Shown: positions 48,753-58,121, counted from the first letter of the stretch. The stretch is DNA of 64,000 nucleotides from Microcaldota archaeon (GCA_018819225.1 JAHJQN010000007.1:1-64000), one strand, 5' to 3'. Translations and numbers: made by a program. The notes: generated by a model not told the origin, from the sequence alone.

Positions 48753-49480
48753 GCAGTCACCAACAAAGAAATGAAGTAGATGAGCACGACGCCAGAAAGC
48801 AGGACGACCGCGTTCAGCTTATTGGGGCGCAAATGCGTTTCCGGAATCAAATCCGCGGAAGCGATGTAAAGAAAACTGCCTGCGGAAAATGCGATGAGCA
48901 TGCCCAGAAAATCCGTGCCGATTCCTTTCAAGAAAAAGAAGGTGAGGACCGCTCCAACGGGAGTCGCCACCGCGACAATCATCGTGTACAGAATGGCCTT
49001 GCCGCGCTCCATCTTCGAGTTAAACAGAACCGACAACGTGGAAATACCTTCCGGAAATTCGTGAAGAATGACGGCCAGCGTCGTAATGAAACCGATGGAG
49101 GGACTGATCTCGAACCCGGCACCGATTGCGACTCCATCCAAAAGCGAGTGGAAGCCCAAGCCCGTTGTTGCGATGGAACCCTTGACTTGAGCGCGCGTAT
49201 CCTCTTCATGACCCGCGTGGATGAGAAAAACGTGTTCCAGCAAATAAAAGACGAGGAATCCGGCGAGAACGAACTGGTACGCGAACGGATAGAGTTCTGC
49301 GCTTTCGGGAATCAAGTGAAAGAACGCAGTCGCCATGAGTACGCCGGCTGCAAAGCTCACGAAATACGAAGAGTTTTGGCGCGCGAAGGACTCGCGGTAG
49401 AGTAAAAGGGCCATGCCGGCGACCGTTGCCAAGCCCGCAATCGTGCTGTAAAATAGGATGGGATAAAGTAACGAGGCCAT
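48749..49480 (-). CDS. ZIP-family divalent metal transporter
   Basis: 243 aa, eight helices. Canonical ZIP: YFVSFAAGVLMATAFFHLIPE, a short His/Glu loop (IHAGHEEDT), GFHSLLDGVAIGAG (HxxxDG metal site) and VILHEFPEGISTL (HExPEG). It likely moves Zn, Fe or Mn into the cytosol. It is the intact counterpart of the degenerate ZIP-like protein at 3534-4232. First gene of a run with nnrE and a hydrolase. Confidence 0.92.
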   Translation of the reverse strand: MASLLYPILFYSTIAGLATVAGMALLLYRESFARQNSSYFVSFAAGVLMATAFFHLIPESAELYPFAYQFVLAGFLVFYLLEHVFLIHAGHEEDTRAQVKGSIATTGLGFHSLLDGVAIGAGFEISPSIGFITTLAVILHEFPEGISTLSVLFNSKMERGKAILYTMIVAVATPVGAVLTFFFLKGIGTDFLGMLIAFSAGSFLYIASADLIPETHLRPNKLNAVVLLSGVVLIYFISLLVTA

Positions 49481-49724
49481 GCCAAAATGAGGAAAAGGAG
49501 ATTAATAATCGTTTTTGTTTACGCGACCCAAAGAAAGTAAACCGCGAGAACAATGAGCGTCGTCCACACAACCCAAGATTCTTCGTCAGCCACGAGTAGG
49601 AGTCATGAAAGTAAATGAATAAAAACAAGCGGAATAAACCAACGATTTAATATATAAACAATGTTTTATAGTTAAACCGTATTTTTATATGAGGTTAAGG
49701 AGTTTAAAGAGTAGGTGAAGAGGT
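49481..49724 (+). promoter_or_regulatory. AT-rich promoter region with near-palindrome
   Basis: TATAAACAATGTTTTATA (49653-49670) is a near-perfect inverted repeat inside a TATA-rich stretch ahead of the CARF-like regulator. A second AT run (TATTTTTATATG) follows at 49680-49691, then ribosome-binding sequence GAAGAGGT before the ATG at 49725. The symmetry fits an autoregulatory site. The rest of the gap holds nothing recognisable. Confidence 0.45.
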
Positions 49725-50423
49725 ATGGAATCCGTTTCAGTAGCGGTTATCGGAGGAGACGACGACGCAGCAGACGTGCTCTACTCGGGCTTGCGCGAGT
49801 TCCCGGCATCGAAAGTCGTCTTGATCGCCGAAGAGAAAGGCAAGCGGCAAGCGGAACAAATCAAGAAGGATTTGGAGAAGTTCAAGATCCCTTCCGTGAT
49901 CGAAGTCATTCAGAACAAGGCGAGCATGGAAGACGTGTTTGCGCACGTGGCCCGAATCCGGGAACGCGAAGTCAACAAACGCATCACCATGAACGTTGAC
50001 ACGGACTACCGAAGCTCGTGCATTGCGTTATCCGCTGCGTTTGTGAACGGCATTCAGGCCATCGGCGTATTGGATGAAAAGATCATCGCGTACCCCATCA
50101 TGAAATTTAGTTACTACACGGCGCTCTCCGAACGAAAAATCTCGTTGCTGAAAACGCTGTTTGATCAGAACGGCGTGGACTCGCTGGAGATGTTGAGTCG
50201 GCTGACGGGCATGAGCCTGCCCCTTGCAACTTACCATGTCCGCGGAAGCCGAAACAAGCCCGGATTGGAAGAGCTGGGTCTCGTGAAAACGAACCGGCAT
50301 GGAGGAAGACTGGCAGTCGGGCTCACGCCGCTAGGCAGACTGATCAGCAAGGGCTACGTGGACGTGCAAGAAAGCGGCCGCGAACGCAAGAAAGACAAGA
50401 GACGAGGGAAATTCGTTGCTTAA
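49725..50423 (+). CDS. CARF-like domain plus winged-helix regulator
   Basis: 232 aa. The N-terminal 130 residues form an alternating alpha/beta domain: VSVAVIGGDDDAADVLYSGLREFPASKVVLIAE ... IPSVIEVIQNKASMEDVFAHVARI ... RITMNVDTDYRSSCIALSAAF, in the order of CARF/DUF6293-type sensors (as in Csa3 and HFX_2341 proteins). The C-terminal part is a winged helix (KISLLKTLFDQNGVDSLEMLSRLTGMSLPLATYHVRGS). CARF domains bind cyclic oligoadenylate or other nucleotides. No cas gene or CRISPR array is in the window, so the signal is unknown. It stands alone. Confidence 0.7.
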   Translation: MESVSVAVIGGDDDAADVLYSGLREFPASKVVLIAEEKGKRQAEQIKKDLEKFKIPSVIEVIQNKASMEDVFAHVARIREREVNKRITMNVDTDYRSSCIALSAAFVNGIQAIGVLDEKIIAYPIMKFSYYTALSERKISLLKTLFDQNGVDSLEMLSRLTGMSLPLATYHVRGSRNKPGLEELGLVKTNRHGGRLAVGLTPLGRLISKGYVDVQESGRERKKDKRRGKFVA

Positions 50424-50476
50424 ACCATAGTTTCTTAAAGCAATAGTGCGCGTTAATTGAGAGGAGGTGTGGAGTC

Positions 50477-51262
50477 ATGGAATCGAATAGCGCTTACGCG
50501 ATCGCCGGCAGCTTCTTGATATCCAGTATCATTTTAGCGGCGAGCTTGCTTTACGCAACTGGAAACGTGAACCATAGCTTGCAGCAGATTTCGACGAATC
50601 TCAACGGCATGGAAAGCATGGCTGCACTTGCGCCACTGGCTGCGGATACCGTTCCCATTCAACCAACGATTCAACAAACCGCTCCCGCGGTACCGCCCGC
50701 GCAAGCACCCGCTGCTCCCGCGCAACCCGGAGACCTTCCATCCAGCATCAAACTGGAAGGCAGGCCGTCTTGGGGAAATGAAAACGCACCCGTCACTATC
50801 GTCGAATATTCCGACTTCCAATGCCCGTTCTGCTCGCGCTTCTTTACTCAAACCGAAGCCCCTCTAGGAGAAGAGTACGTAAATACCGGCAAGGTACGCT
50901 TCGTGTACAAGCACTTCCCGTTGAGAAGCATCCATCCGAACGCCCAGAAAGCATCGGAAGCAACGGAATGCGCCTTTGACCAAGGCAAGTTCTGGGAGAT
51001 GCACGACATTATTTTCAACAACCAAAACGCCATCGGAGTCGATGCGTTGAAAGGATACGCCGAAGAATTGGGGCTCGACATCCAACGCTTTAACGAGTGC
51101 CTGGATTCCGGGGAGAAAGAAGCGATTGTCGAGGCGGATTTGCAGGAAGGGTTGGCGCATGGCGTGCAAGGAACCCCTGCGTTCTTCGTGAACAACCAGT
51201 TCGTGTCAGGAGCGCAACCGTATACCGTGTTCCAGCAGATCCTGGCGTCGCAAGGCGTTTAA
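50477..51262 (+). CDS. DsbA-like thiol oxidoreductase, membrane anchored
   Basis: 261 aa. One N-terminal helix (residues about 7-27), an Ala/Pro-rich spacer (about 58-90) and a DsbA/thioredoxin domain with VTIVEYSDFQCPFCSRFF (CPFC active site), FVYKHFPLRSIHPNAQKASEA and the cis-proline GVQGTPAFFVNNQ. The active site would face outside, forming or reshuffling disulfides in the many cysteine-bearing surface proteins seen here. Strong ribosome-binding site GAGGAGGTG. No DsbB-like partner in the window. Confidence 0.92.
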   Translation: MESNSAYAIAGSFLISSIILAASLLYATGNVNHSLQQISTNLNGMESMAALAPLAADTVPIQPTIQQTAPAVPPAQAPAAPAQPGDLPSSIKLEGRPSWGNENAPVTIVEYSDFQCPFCSRFFTQTEAPLGEEYVNTGKVRFVYKHFPLRSIHPNAQKASEATECAFDQGKFWEMHDIIFNNQNAIGVDALKGYAEELGLDIQRFNECLDSGEKEAIVEADLQEGLAHGVQGTPAFFVNNQFVSGAQPYTVFQQILASQGV

Positions 51263-51335
51263 GCCTTCAAAAGGCGGAAAGAGTTATTAAGCAGAACCGC
51301 TAGTAATAGTTTCTTTTGTTATGGGGGTATAGCAC

Positions 51336-52943
51336 TTGACTAAATTTATTTTTGTAACCGGGGGCGTTCTGAGTTCCCTGGGAAAAGGCGTGCTAACGGC
51401 TTCCATCGCCCACCTCCTCAAACTGAACGGAATACGCGCCAGCCTCATGAAAATCGATCCGTACTTGAATTGCGATGCGGGAACGTTAAATCCTTACGAA
51501 CACGGGGAAGTATTCGTCACGCAAGACGGATTCGAGTGCGACTTGGATGTCGGCAATTATGAACGCTTCCTCGATATTTTCGCGGTCAAGCAACAGAACC
51601 TGATGATGGGAAGCGTATACAAATCCGTTGTGGAGAGGGAACGCAAAGGCGAATTTCTGGGAAACACGATTCAACTGATACCGCATGCGACCAACGAGAT
51701 CAAGAAACGCATCCGAAGGTGCGCGCAAGTTACTGGAGCCGACGTGTTACTCGTGGAAATCGGGGGAACGGTTGGAGATATTGAAAGCGAAGTGGTTTTG
51801 GAAGCGGCCAGACAGATGCGATTCGAAAACGGGAAAGATCCTTCCGTACTGTTCATTCACTTGGCCCTCGTACCGCTGATCATCACGAATGAACAGAAAA
51901 CCAAGCCCATGCAACACAGCGTGAAGGCGATTCTGGCGAGAGGCATTACGCCCGACGTGCTCGTCGCGCGTTGTTCGCAACCATTACTGGAAAGCACCAA
52001 AAAGAAGATCGCACTCATGTGCAACGTACTGCCGGAAGCCGTGTTTTCTTCACCAGATCAAAAAGACATTTACAACCTGCCTGCGGAATTGCGCAGGCAA
52101 GGCATTGAACCCGTGCTCGAAGAAAAGCTGGCGTTAACGTTCAAACCCAAGAAAAAGGATGAGTGGGAAGTCCTGCTGGAAAAGCACCAGAGCGTCAAAA
52201 CGCACCGGAAAATCGCGGTGATTGGCAAATACGCGCAGACCACGAAGGACACGTACATGAGCGTCTTTGAAGCCATACGGCATGCGTGCGTGCACGCGGG
52301 AGTCAAAGGCGAAATCGTGCTCGTGAATTCCGAAAATATCGAGAAAGAGAAGGAGGATTTGAGTCAATACCACGCATTCATTATCCCGGGAGGATTCGGA
52401 AGCCGGGGAACGGAAGGAAAAATCAAGGCCATTCAGTACGCGCGGGAAAACAAGGTCCCGCTGTTAGGCATTTGTTACGGATTGCAATTATCCGTAATTG
52501 AGTTCGCGCGCAACGTGTTGGGTTTCAAGGACGCGAACTCGACAGAAATCAATCCGGAAACCAAGCATCCCGTCATTGACTTGCTGCCAGAGCAAAAGAA
52601 GATTGAGGATAAGGGGGGAACGATGCGATTGGGCGCGTATCACGTCCTCGTGAAGGAGAATACGCTGGCCGCCTCCCTCTATGCGAAAGAAATGAAGAAT
52701 AAACACATATTCAAACGATTCCGGCATCGTTACGAAGTCAACCCGGAATTCGTCTCGCGGCTTGAGGAGAAGGGAATGGTGTTTTCGGGTCGCGACCCCA
52801 AGCGGGAGATCATGAAAAACGCGGAGCTTCCGCAAGACGTGCACCCGTATTTTATTGGAAGTCAATATCATCCAGAGTTTGACTCGCGTTTAGAGCAACC
52901 CGAGCCCTTGTTCTACGGGCTCGTAAAGGCGACGTTAAAATAA
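51336..52943 (+). CDS. pyrG: CTP synthase
   Basis: 535 aa, TTG start (51336) fixing the family N-terminus TKFIFVTGGVLSSLGKGVLTAS. UTP plus ATP plus glutamine give CTP. The synthetase domain has the P-loop, IDPYLNCDAGTLNPYEHGEVFV and EIGGTVGDIES; the amidotransferase has LLGICYGLQL (nucleophile Cys) and GSQYHPEF (His), followed by the Glu. Complete and standard. It completes pyrimidine supply with the pyr genes at 0.2-3.2 kb. GGGGGTAT just upstream may serve as ribosome-binding site. Confidence 0.96.
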   Translation: MTKFIFVTGGVLSSLGKGVLTASIAHLLKLNGIRASLMKIDPYLNCDAGTLNPYEHGEVFVTQDGFECDLDVGNYERFLDIFAVKQQNLMMGSVYKSVVERERKGEFLGNTIQLIPHATNEIKKRIRRCAQVTGADVLLVEIGGTVGDIESEVVLEAARQMRFENGKDPSVLFIHLALVPLIITNEQKTKPMQHSVKAILARGITPDVLVARCSQPLLESTKKKIALMCNVLPEAVFSSPDQKDIYNLPAELRRQGIEPVLEEKLALTFKPKKKDEWEVLLEKHQSVKTHRKIAVIGKYAQTTKDTYMSVFEAIRHACVHAGVKGEIVLVNSENIEKEKEDLSQYHAFIIPGGFGSRGTEGKIKAIQYARENKVPLLGICYGLQLSVIEFARNVLGFKDANSTEINPETKHPVIDLLPEQKKIEDKGGTMRLGAYHVLVKENTLAASLYAKEMKNKHIFKRFRHRYEVNPEFVSRLEEKGMVFSGRDPKREIMKNAELPQDVHPYFIGSQYHPEFDSRLEQPEPLFYGLVKATLK

Positions 52944-53117
52944 TCACTGGAAATGGGCTCCGAAAGCGCGTTAAAAGGAGTGATTCACTGCAAGCATAGG
53001 GTGCAGCACGCGTTGCAAGAAGTGAAAAGGAATTTGAAACTGGAGATAAGTTTATTAAGCGGTCAACGAGCCGATTTGAAATACGAAAGTGGGTTGAACC
53101 AACGGATTGACTTGGAC

Positions 53118-53155
53118 GGTGGCCGGTTTCGCCAACGGGACCGGCACCTCCTTTT
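53118..53155 (+). terminator. GC-rich hairpin followed by T-run, between pyrG and mcm
   Basis: GGT-g-GCCGGT (53118-53127) pairs with ACCGGC-ACC (53140-53148) around a 12-base loop, then TCCTTTTT. It lies 175 bases after pyrG and 79 before mcm. It could end pyrG transcripts, or be part of a leader. The remainder of the 290-base gap has a TATA-like GTTTATTAAG at 53049-53058 but no convincing gene. Confidence 0.4.
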
Positions 53156-53233
53156 TACGGGATTCGCATGATGTTCCGCACGCGAGAGCTCGTCATCTTC
53201 GTCGAAGAAGCCGGTCGGATGCGTGAGATATAG

Positions 53234-55309
53234 ATGGCAGAAACCCTTCAGAAAATGGCGGAAGAAACCCCGAAAAGCGACGAGGGACGTCGGTTCGAAG
53301 AATTTTTCCAAGAAGTCATGCGGCACGAGCTCGCAGAACTCGCGGAACAATACCCCCAACAACGCTCGCTATCCATTGACTTTCAGAAACTCGTGTTGTT
53401 TGACCACAAACTCGCGGACGGACTGCTGGAACGACCGGACCACTTCCTGAAGGTGGCGGAAGAGGCGTTGGAAGGACTTCAATTTCCAACGGCAGTAGGG
53501 TCCTTGAAAGCGCACGTGCGTTTCCGGAATCTGGATGAAGATCGGGTCATCATGGTGCAGAATCTGGGCGCGCAACATTTGGACAAGTTCATTGCCGTGG
53601 AAGGCATCATTTCTCTTGCAACGGAAATCAAGCCCGTTATCAAGCGAGCGCATTTCGAGTGCCTGCACTGCGGACTGAAAAGCTACACGTTCCCGGAAAA
53701 AAACATTTTGAAAACGCCGGACTACTGCCGTTGCGGACGAAAAGACTTCAAGCACTTGGACAAGGAAGACGAGTTCGTGAACATGCAGAACGCGCAAATG
53801 CAGGACCTCGTTGAAAAACTGAAGGGGAATTCCCCGACCTCGCACATTTCGCTTTGGGTGGAAGACGATCTCGTGAACCAAGTGGCTCCCGGAGAAAAAT
53901 TCCTGGTCACGGGCATCTTGAGAAAACGGCCGGTGACGAAAGACCGAAAGCAAACCAGCGTGTACGAAAAATTGCTGGAAATCTGGCACTTGGAACGAAG
54001 CGAAAAAGAATTCGAAGAGTTAGAAGTGACGGCCGAAGAGGAAGCGGAACTCGTGGCGTTGAGCAAGCGAACGGACTTGTTCGAAACCATCGTGAAAAGC
54101 ATCGCGCCCAGCATTTACGGTTACCCGGAAATGAAGCTCGCCATCGCGCTGCAGATGTTCGGAGGCAACACGGACAAAATCTTGCCGGACGGAAAACGCG
54201 TGCGAGGTGAAATTCACGCGTTACTCATTGGAGATCCGGGTACCGCGAAAACGGCCACGCTGCAATACGCCTCGCGCCTTGCCCCCAAATGCATCTACGT
54301 GTCCGGAAAAGGGACTTCCGGAGTCGGATTGACGGCATCCGCGGAAAAAGACGAGTTCGGGGAAGGATGGGTGCTGAAAGCAGGAGCGTTAGTGCTCGCA
54401 TCCGGAGGGCAAGTGGCCGTGGATGAATTGGATAAGATGACGGAAGACGATCGCAGCGCAATGCATGAAGCGCTTGAAAGCGGAACCATCAGCATTGCGA
54501 AAGCCGGAATTGTCACGCGGTTCAATGCGCGAACGTCCGTGCTGGCCGCAGCGAACCCGAAACTAGGGCGGTTTAATCCCGCGGAGCCGCCGGCCAACCA
54601 ATTCGAGATTCCGCCCACGCTATTATCCCGTTTCGACCTCGTGTTCCCCATCAAAGACGTGTTGGATGAAGTGCAGGATAGCAAGGTGGCGGAACACATC
54701 CTGAAAGGGCATCGCGCATCGTTAGGGAGCGATCAAGAAAAAATGGATATCTCACCCGAAATCTCGATTGAAAAACTGAGAAAATACATTGCGTACGCGA
54801 GAAGAAACTTTTCCCCCGTATTAACATTGGAGGCCAGCGCAAAAATCAAGGAGTATTACTTGCGCTTGAGGAAAATGGGGATGAAGCAAAACTATTACCC
54901 GGTTACGGCGAGACAGATTGAAGGATTGATTCGCTTGGCGGAGGCGAGCGCGAAAGCCCGTTTCAGTAAACACGTCATGATGATTGACGCGGACCGGGCG
55001 ATTACGTTAACGGAATACGTGTTGCGAACCGTCTTCATGGACCGGGAAACCGGGAGAATAGATAGCGACATCATCAACATCGGACAACCGAAAAGCAAGA
55101 TCGACCGCGCGCGAACCGTGCTAGAAATCATTGAAGACAAGGAGCGCGACGTGGATATGGTGTCCGTGGAAGAGGTCGTGAAGGAAGCGGAATCATTGGG
55201 TATTGAAGAGAAAAAGGCGCGCGAAATTTTGGATCAACTGCACAAGCAGGCGGAAATCTTCCGACCGAAAAGCGGTTTCGTGCGAACCTCCAGAAAAAGG
55301 CGGGATTAA
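53234..55309 (+). CDS. mcm: replicative helicase MCM
   Basis: 691 aa. Hexameric 3'-5' replicative helicase. The N-terminal domain carries a zinc site CLHCGLKSYTF ... DYCRCG (about residues 138-170). AAA+ core: LIGDPGTAKTATLQYAS (Walker A), VAVDELDKMTEDDRSAMHEA (Walker B), NPKLGRFNP (sensor 1) and PPTLLSRFDLVF (arginine finger). A winged helix closes the C-terminus. Complete. It is 39 bases from the start of the cyclo-ligase gene; GINS and primase small subunit are not in the window. Confidence 0.97.
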   Translation: MAETLQKMAEETPKSDEGRRFEEFFQEVMRHELAELAEQYPQQRSLSIDFQKLVLFDHKLADGLLERPDHFLKVAEEALEGLQFPTAVGSLKAHVRFRNLDEDRVIMVQNLGAQHLDKFIAVEGIISLATEIKPVIKRAHFECLHCGLKSYTFPEKNILKTPDYCRCGRKDFKHLDKEDEFVNMQNAQMQDLVEKLKGNSPTSHISLWVEDDLVNQVAPGEKFLVTGILRKRPVTKDRKQTSVYEKLLEIWHLERSEKEFEELEVTAEEEAELVALSKRTDLFETIVKSIAPSIYGYPEMKLAIALQMFGGNTDKILPDGKRVRGEIHALLIGDPGTAKTATLQYASRLAPKCIYVSGKGTSGVGLTASAEKDEFGEGWVLKAGALVLASGGQVAVDELDKMTEDDRSAMHEALESGTISIAKAGIVTRFNARTSVLAAANPKLGRFNPAEPPANQFEIPPTLLSRFDLVFPIKDVLDEVQDSKVAEHILKGHRASLGSDQEKMDISPEISIEKLRKYIAYARRNFSPVLTLEASAKIKEYYLRLRKMGMKQNYYPVTARQIEGLIRLAEASAKARFSKHVMMIDADRAITLTEYVLRTVFMDRETGRIDSDIINIGQPKSKIDRARTVLEIIEDKERDVDMVSVEEVVKEAESLGIEEKKAREILDQLHKQAEIFRPKSGFVRTSRKRRD

Positions 55310-55349
55310 AAGCGCTGGACGCCCTAGATGAGTCGAGGGAGCGAAGAAC

Positions 55350-55910
55350 GTGAAACACCGCATTAGAAAACGAGTGCTCGAAAAACGATCGGCCCACTAC
55401 GCCCACTCCGCACTCGTAAAAGACCGGCGGATTGCAGAGCGATTGGCGGCGCATGCATCGTTCCGTCAAGCCCAAACAATTTTATTGTATGCGGCAAAAC
55501 CAGGAGAAGTCGGCACGGCTGCCTTGTTTGAAAAAGCAATGAAAGAAGGAAAACGGGTCGCGTTGCCAAAAGTTAAGGGCCGTCTCATGGAAGCACGGGA
55601 AGTGAAACGGTGGAGCGAGTTGAAGAGAGGTGCATTCGGAATACCGGAACCCGCTGCAAGAAACCGGTGCGTTAAACCTGGCGAAATCGATCTCGTCGTC
55701 GTGCCGGGCATCGCGTTCGATCGAAACGGGCACCGGATCGGTTTCGGGATGGGGTATTATGACCGATTTCTCAAACGAGTCGGAAAAAAGGCGGTGCGCG
55801 TGGGCATCGCTTACGCGTTTCAAATCGTCAAGGAATTACCGTTTGAAGAGCACGATGTAAGAATGCATTTCCTGGTAACGGAAAAAAGAGCGGTGAACAC
55901 GCGTGCCTGA
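55350..55910 (+). CDS. 5-formyltetrahydrofolate cyclo-ligase
   Basis: 186 aa, GTG start. Converts 5-formyl-THF to 5,10-methenyl-THF with ATP. Lys/Arg-rich N-terminus (HRIRKRVLEKR), LLYAAKPGEVGTAALFEKA, GKRVALPKV, IDLVVVPGIAFDRNGHRIGFGMGYYDRFL are diagnostic. It implies folate-type one-carbon chemistry, at least as repair. It overlaps the next small gene by 8 bases. Confidence 0.92.
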   Translation: MKHRIRKRVLEKRSAHYAHSALVKDRRIAERLAAHASFRQAQTILLYAAKPGEVGTAALFEKAMKEGKRVALPKVKGRLMEAREVKRWSELKRGAFGIPEPAARNRCVKPGEIDLVVVPGIAFDRNGHRIGFGMGYYDRFLKRVGKKAVRVGIAYAFQIVKELPFEEHDVRMHFLVTEKRAVNTRA

Positions 55911-56181
55911 AAGCGCAACCGAGGTATTGCGAAACGAGGATTCGCGCTTAAAACGCCAGATTATGAACGGGAAAAAGGCGGGTGGATTGAGGTCGAGCAC
56001 ACGCGACGGTTTCCACGCGGAAGAAATGATTGGGGTGTGGGCGCGAACATTGGGAAAAATCATTGAAACGCATGCGGACGTGTTTGGCCCCGTACACCCG
56101 CACAGAGTCCAACTCGAACATCTTGAAAACGCTCGAGTTAGATTGCTACACCGGATCCTGCTTCGATATCGAAACGATTAG
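55903..56181 (+). CDS. small protein of unknown function
   Basis: 92 aa, GTG start inside the end of the cyclo-ligase gene. Charged, probably helical (EEMIGVWARTLGKIIETHADVFGPVHPHRVQLEHLENARVRLLHRILL). No membrane segment and no recognised family. Its end overlaps the convergent DUF2797 gene by four bases. Coding status rests on the coupled start and on the absence of any other reading of the interval. Confidence 0.5.
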   Translation: MPESATEVLRNEDSRLKRQIMNGKKAGGLRSSTRDGFHAEEMIGVWARTLGKIIETHADVFGPVHPHRVQLEHLENARVRLLHRILLRYRND

Positions 56182-57005
56182 AAAAAAAGCCCGCCTTGGC
56201 CGGCAATCTTTTTTCCGATCAAACGATTGATTTCCAGCACGCGAATCGACCGGCTTTGCTCGAGAAAGAGGAGCGAGCCCTTGTTTCCAACGACCGTGCC
56301 CTGAAGCGCTTCCGTGACCAAGGGAATCTCTTTGAAAGAAGGATAACGGGAAGAGAAATCAAAGAATTCGAGAACCGCGGAAGCGCGAGGAAACAGGGAA
56401 AAATCAGGGTCCTCCAAGATTTGCTCGGCTTTCAAGCGAAACGCAGGAAACGTTTTTTCCTTGGAAAACACGAGGCGCTTGATTTTTTGTTTACCGTACA
56501 AGGCATTGCGCAACCCTTTCCGGTGCAGCAACGTTTCAATGCGCCGGGCCTCCTTGCCATCCGTCATGCGGAATAGAGCTGTCGCGAAATCCGCGCCTTG
56601 CTCAAACCAACGCAACGGAACGCGGTGCGCTCCGGTCACCCCGGCCTTGATATCGGAAGCGAAACCCGCCAAATAAACCACGAGTACCTGTTCCCTGCAG
56701 TCTGCACGAATCGAGGCATCCGCCAAGCACACGCTGCCGTCGCACTTAAGGCAAGGCAGGCGCGCGTCGTCTTGCTGGCAATAACGACACTGCGAACCCG
56801 AACGTAATGACGTGGAGAACGGACAGGGATGAGGCTCGCCATCGATCTCCGTGTAACCAACACAGTAGCGTTCGGGGGTGAGTTGGTAGGCGAGCGGCAT
56901 GCCCTTGGAAAGAGGGAGCACGGAAAATTCGCGGGAATCTTTGGCGTAGAGCTGGAGCTCCGGCGAACCGTCCTCGGAATAGCGCACGCCTATCAGATGC
57001 TTCAT
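56178..57005 (-). CDS. DUF2797 zinc-binding protein
   Basis: 275 aa. Cysteine-rich middle (YCVGYTEIDGEPHPCPF ... SQCRYCQQDDARLPCLKCDGSVC) followed by a GIY-YIG-like segment VYLAGFASDIKAGVTGAHRVPLRWFEQGADFA. This is the DUF2797 pattern, of unknown function; the GIY-YIG similarity hints at nuclease ancestry but activity is unproven. Single minus-strand gene between convergent and divergent neighbours. Full length by eye. Confidence 0.8.
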   Translation of the reverse strand: MKHLIGVRYSEDGSPELQLYAKDSREFSVLPLSKGMPLAYQLTPERYCVGYTEIDGEPHPCPFSTSLRSGSQCRYCQQDDARLPCLKCDGSVCLADASIRADCREQVLVVYLAGFASDIKAGVTGAHRVPLRWFEQGADFATALFRMTDGKEARRIETLLHRKGLRNALYGKQKIKRLVFSKEKTFPAFRLKAEQILEDPDFSLFPRASAVLEFFDFSSRYPSFKEIPLVTEALQGTVVGNKGSLLFLEQSRSIRVLEINRLIGKKIAGQGGLFF

Positions 57006-57100
57006 GAGTGCATACCCTCGAAGAAGAACAGAAATAAAAGCGGGTGGGTAGCGCGCTTCCCCTGAAAACCTATTTAAACAACGGAGGAATAGGAACGGTC

Positions 57101-57628
57101 ATGGACCTCAAACAAATGATCCGCGACATGATTCAAAGCGGAATGAGCAACGAAGAAATCGTCGAAAATTTGAAAGAACTGGGAATCGAGAATGTGAATG
57201 ACGTGTTGGACGAAACGTTGCGCGACGAGGCAGAAAAAGCCAAGAAAAAAGTCGCCCATATTGTGAAAAAAGAGCCGGGGCCCGACGACGAAATAGGGGA
57301 CGCGGAACCCGAGGAAGGCAAACCGTTGTTTGAAGAACCGCCCGCTATGCAGCCGCATGAAAAAGAAGCGGCAAAAAAAGCCACGGAAGAGATTCCCGAA
57401 TTGGAGATCACGAGTGTCAGCGGAAACCAGGAAAAACAAACGAATATCGAGGAAATGCTGGGAAAGGCGGAAATGAAGAGGATGCCGCACACCGCGCTCT
57501 CGAACGTCGAAGACGTGGAAAACAAGCTGGATGAAGCGATCGCGTTGCTGAAAAGCGTGCAAGACATTAATCAGAAAATATTGGAAGCCAACCGCGACGT
57601 GCTGTTGCGCTTGAAGATGCAGAAATAA
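57101..57628 (+). CDS. acidic helical protein of unknown function
   Basis: 175 aa from the ATG at 57101; longer reading to 57044 has no support. TATTTAAAC at 57070-57078 lies about 25 bases upstream and GGAGGA at 57083 is also present, so both initiation modes are possible. The N-terminal MDLKQMIRDMIQSGMSNEEIVENLKELGI resembles a helix-turn-helix-like three-helix unit, then a long Glu/Lys/Pro linker and a C-terminal coiled coil (NVEDVENKLDEAIALLKSVQDINQKILEAN). No signal or membrane helix. Stop is one base from the convergent membrane-protein operon. Confidence 0.6.
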   Translation: MDLKQMIRDMIQSGMSNEEIVENLKELGIENVNDVLDETLRDEAEKAKKKVAHIVKKEPGPDDEIGDAEPEEGKPLFEEPPAMQPHEKEAAKKATEEIPELEITSVSGNQEKQTNIEEMLGKAEMKRMPHTALSNVEDVENKLDEAIALLKSVQDINQKILEANRDVLLRLKMQK

Positions 57629-57629
57629 C

Positions 57630-58121
57630 TCAATACCGTTTCAGCGATTTTTCGATCCGGTCCAAGCGTTTGTTGATGGATTTCACGCGACCCGACGTGA
57701 CGTCGCGGCGCATGGCCTGGTGCTTCGTACCCACTTCACCACGATGACCAAACATGTTCTGGCGCATCTGCGAACCCCGCGAAAGAAACTGGTGCCACGG
57801 GGCCTGCGTGCGTTTCTCGTAGGCGTCCAACGCTGAAAACATGCCCATCGTCGTCGCCAAATAGGCGTCGCCAATCCCGAAATTTCCGCCGCTCATTACG
57901 ATAATGGGTTGTTGAACCGGTGGTTGAGAAGGGAGTTGGCCAGGGTCTTGCGGAGGAACGAGTGCGGGAGGAGCTGCGCGGTTAGATACCGCGGAATAGG
58001 CGCGCGAAAACATGAGGGCGAAGAACATGAAGAGTACGGCCAAGAAAATCCATTCGACTTGCAGGAAGAACGCTATGGCAGCGAGCACAATGAGAACATA
58101 GTAGACGGTGTTCTGTTCCAT
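57630..58121 (-). CDS. membrane protein of a four-gene unknown operon (gene 4)
   Basis: 163 aa. Two hydrophobic helices at the N-terminus (YVLIVLAAIAFFLQVEWIFLAVLFMFFALMF), then a Pro/Gln-rich linker (PPALVPPQDPGQLPSQPP), a Gly/Met-rich segment IIVMSGGNFGIGDAYLATTMGMFSALDAYE, and a basic helical tail. It begins directly after the stop of gene 3 (no gap). The Pro linker plus Gly-rich core recurs in gene 3 (PIVVQAGGGGSAL), hinting at related or interacting partners. Family not recognised. Confidence 0.6.
   Translation of the reverse strand: MEQNTVYYVLIVLAAIAFFLQVEWIFLAVLFMFFALMFSRAYSAVSNRAAPPALVPPQDPGQLPSQPPVQQPIIVMSGGNFGIGDAYLATTMGMFSALDAYEKRTQAPWHQFLSRGSQMRQNMFGHRGEVGTKHQAMRRDVTSGRVKSINKRLDRIEKSLKRY

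Noticed and set aside
49653..49670. Replication origin box
   Set aside because: A single AT-rich near-palindrome without orc1/cdc6 nearby or repeated origin boxes; a promoter operator fits better.
52953..53171. 72-codon ORF between pyrG and mcm
   Set aside because: No ribosome-binding site or TATA at proper distance, unrecognisable product, and it crosses the hairpin at 53118-53148.
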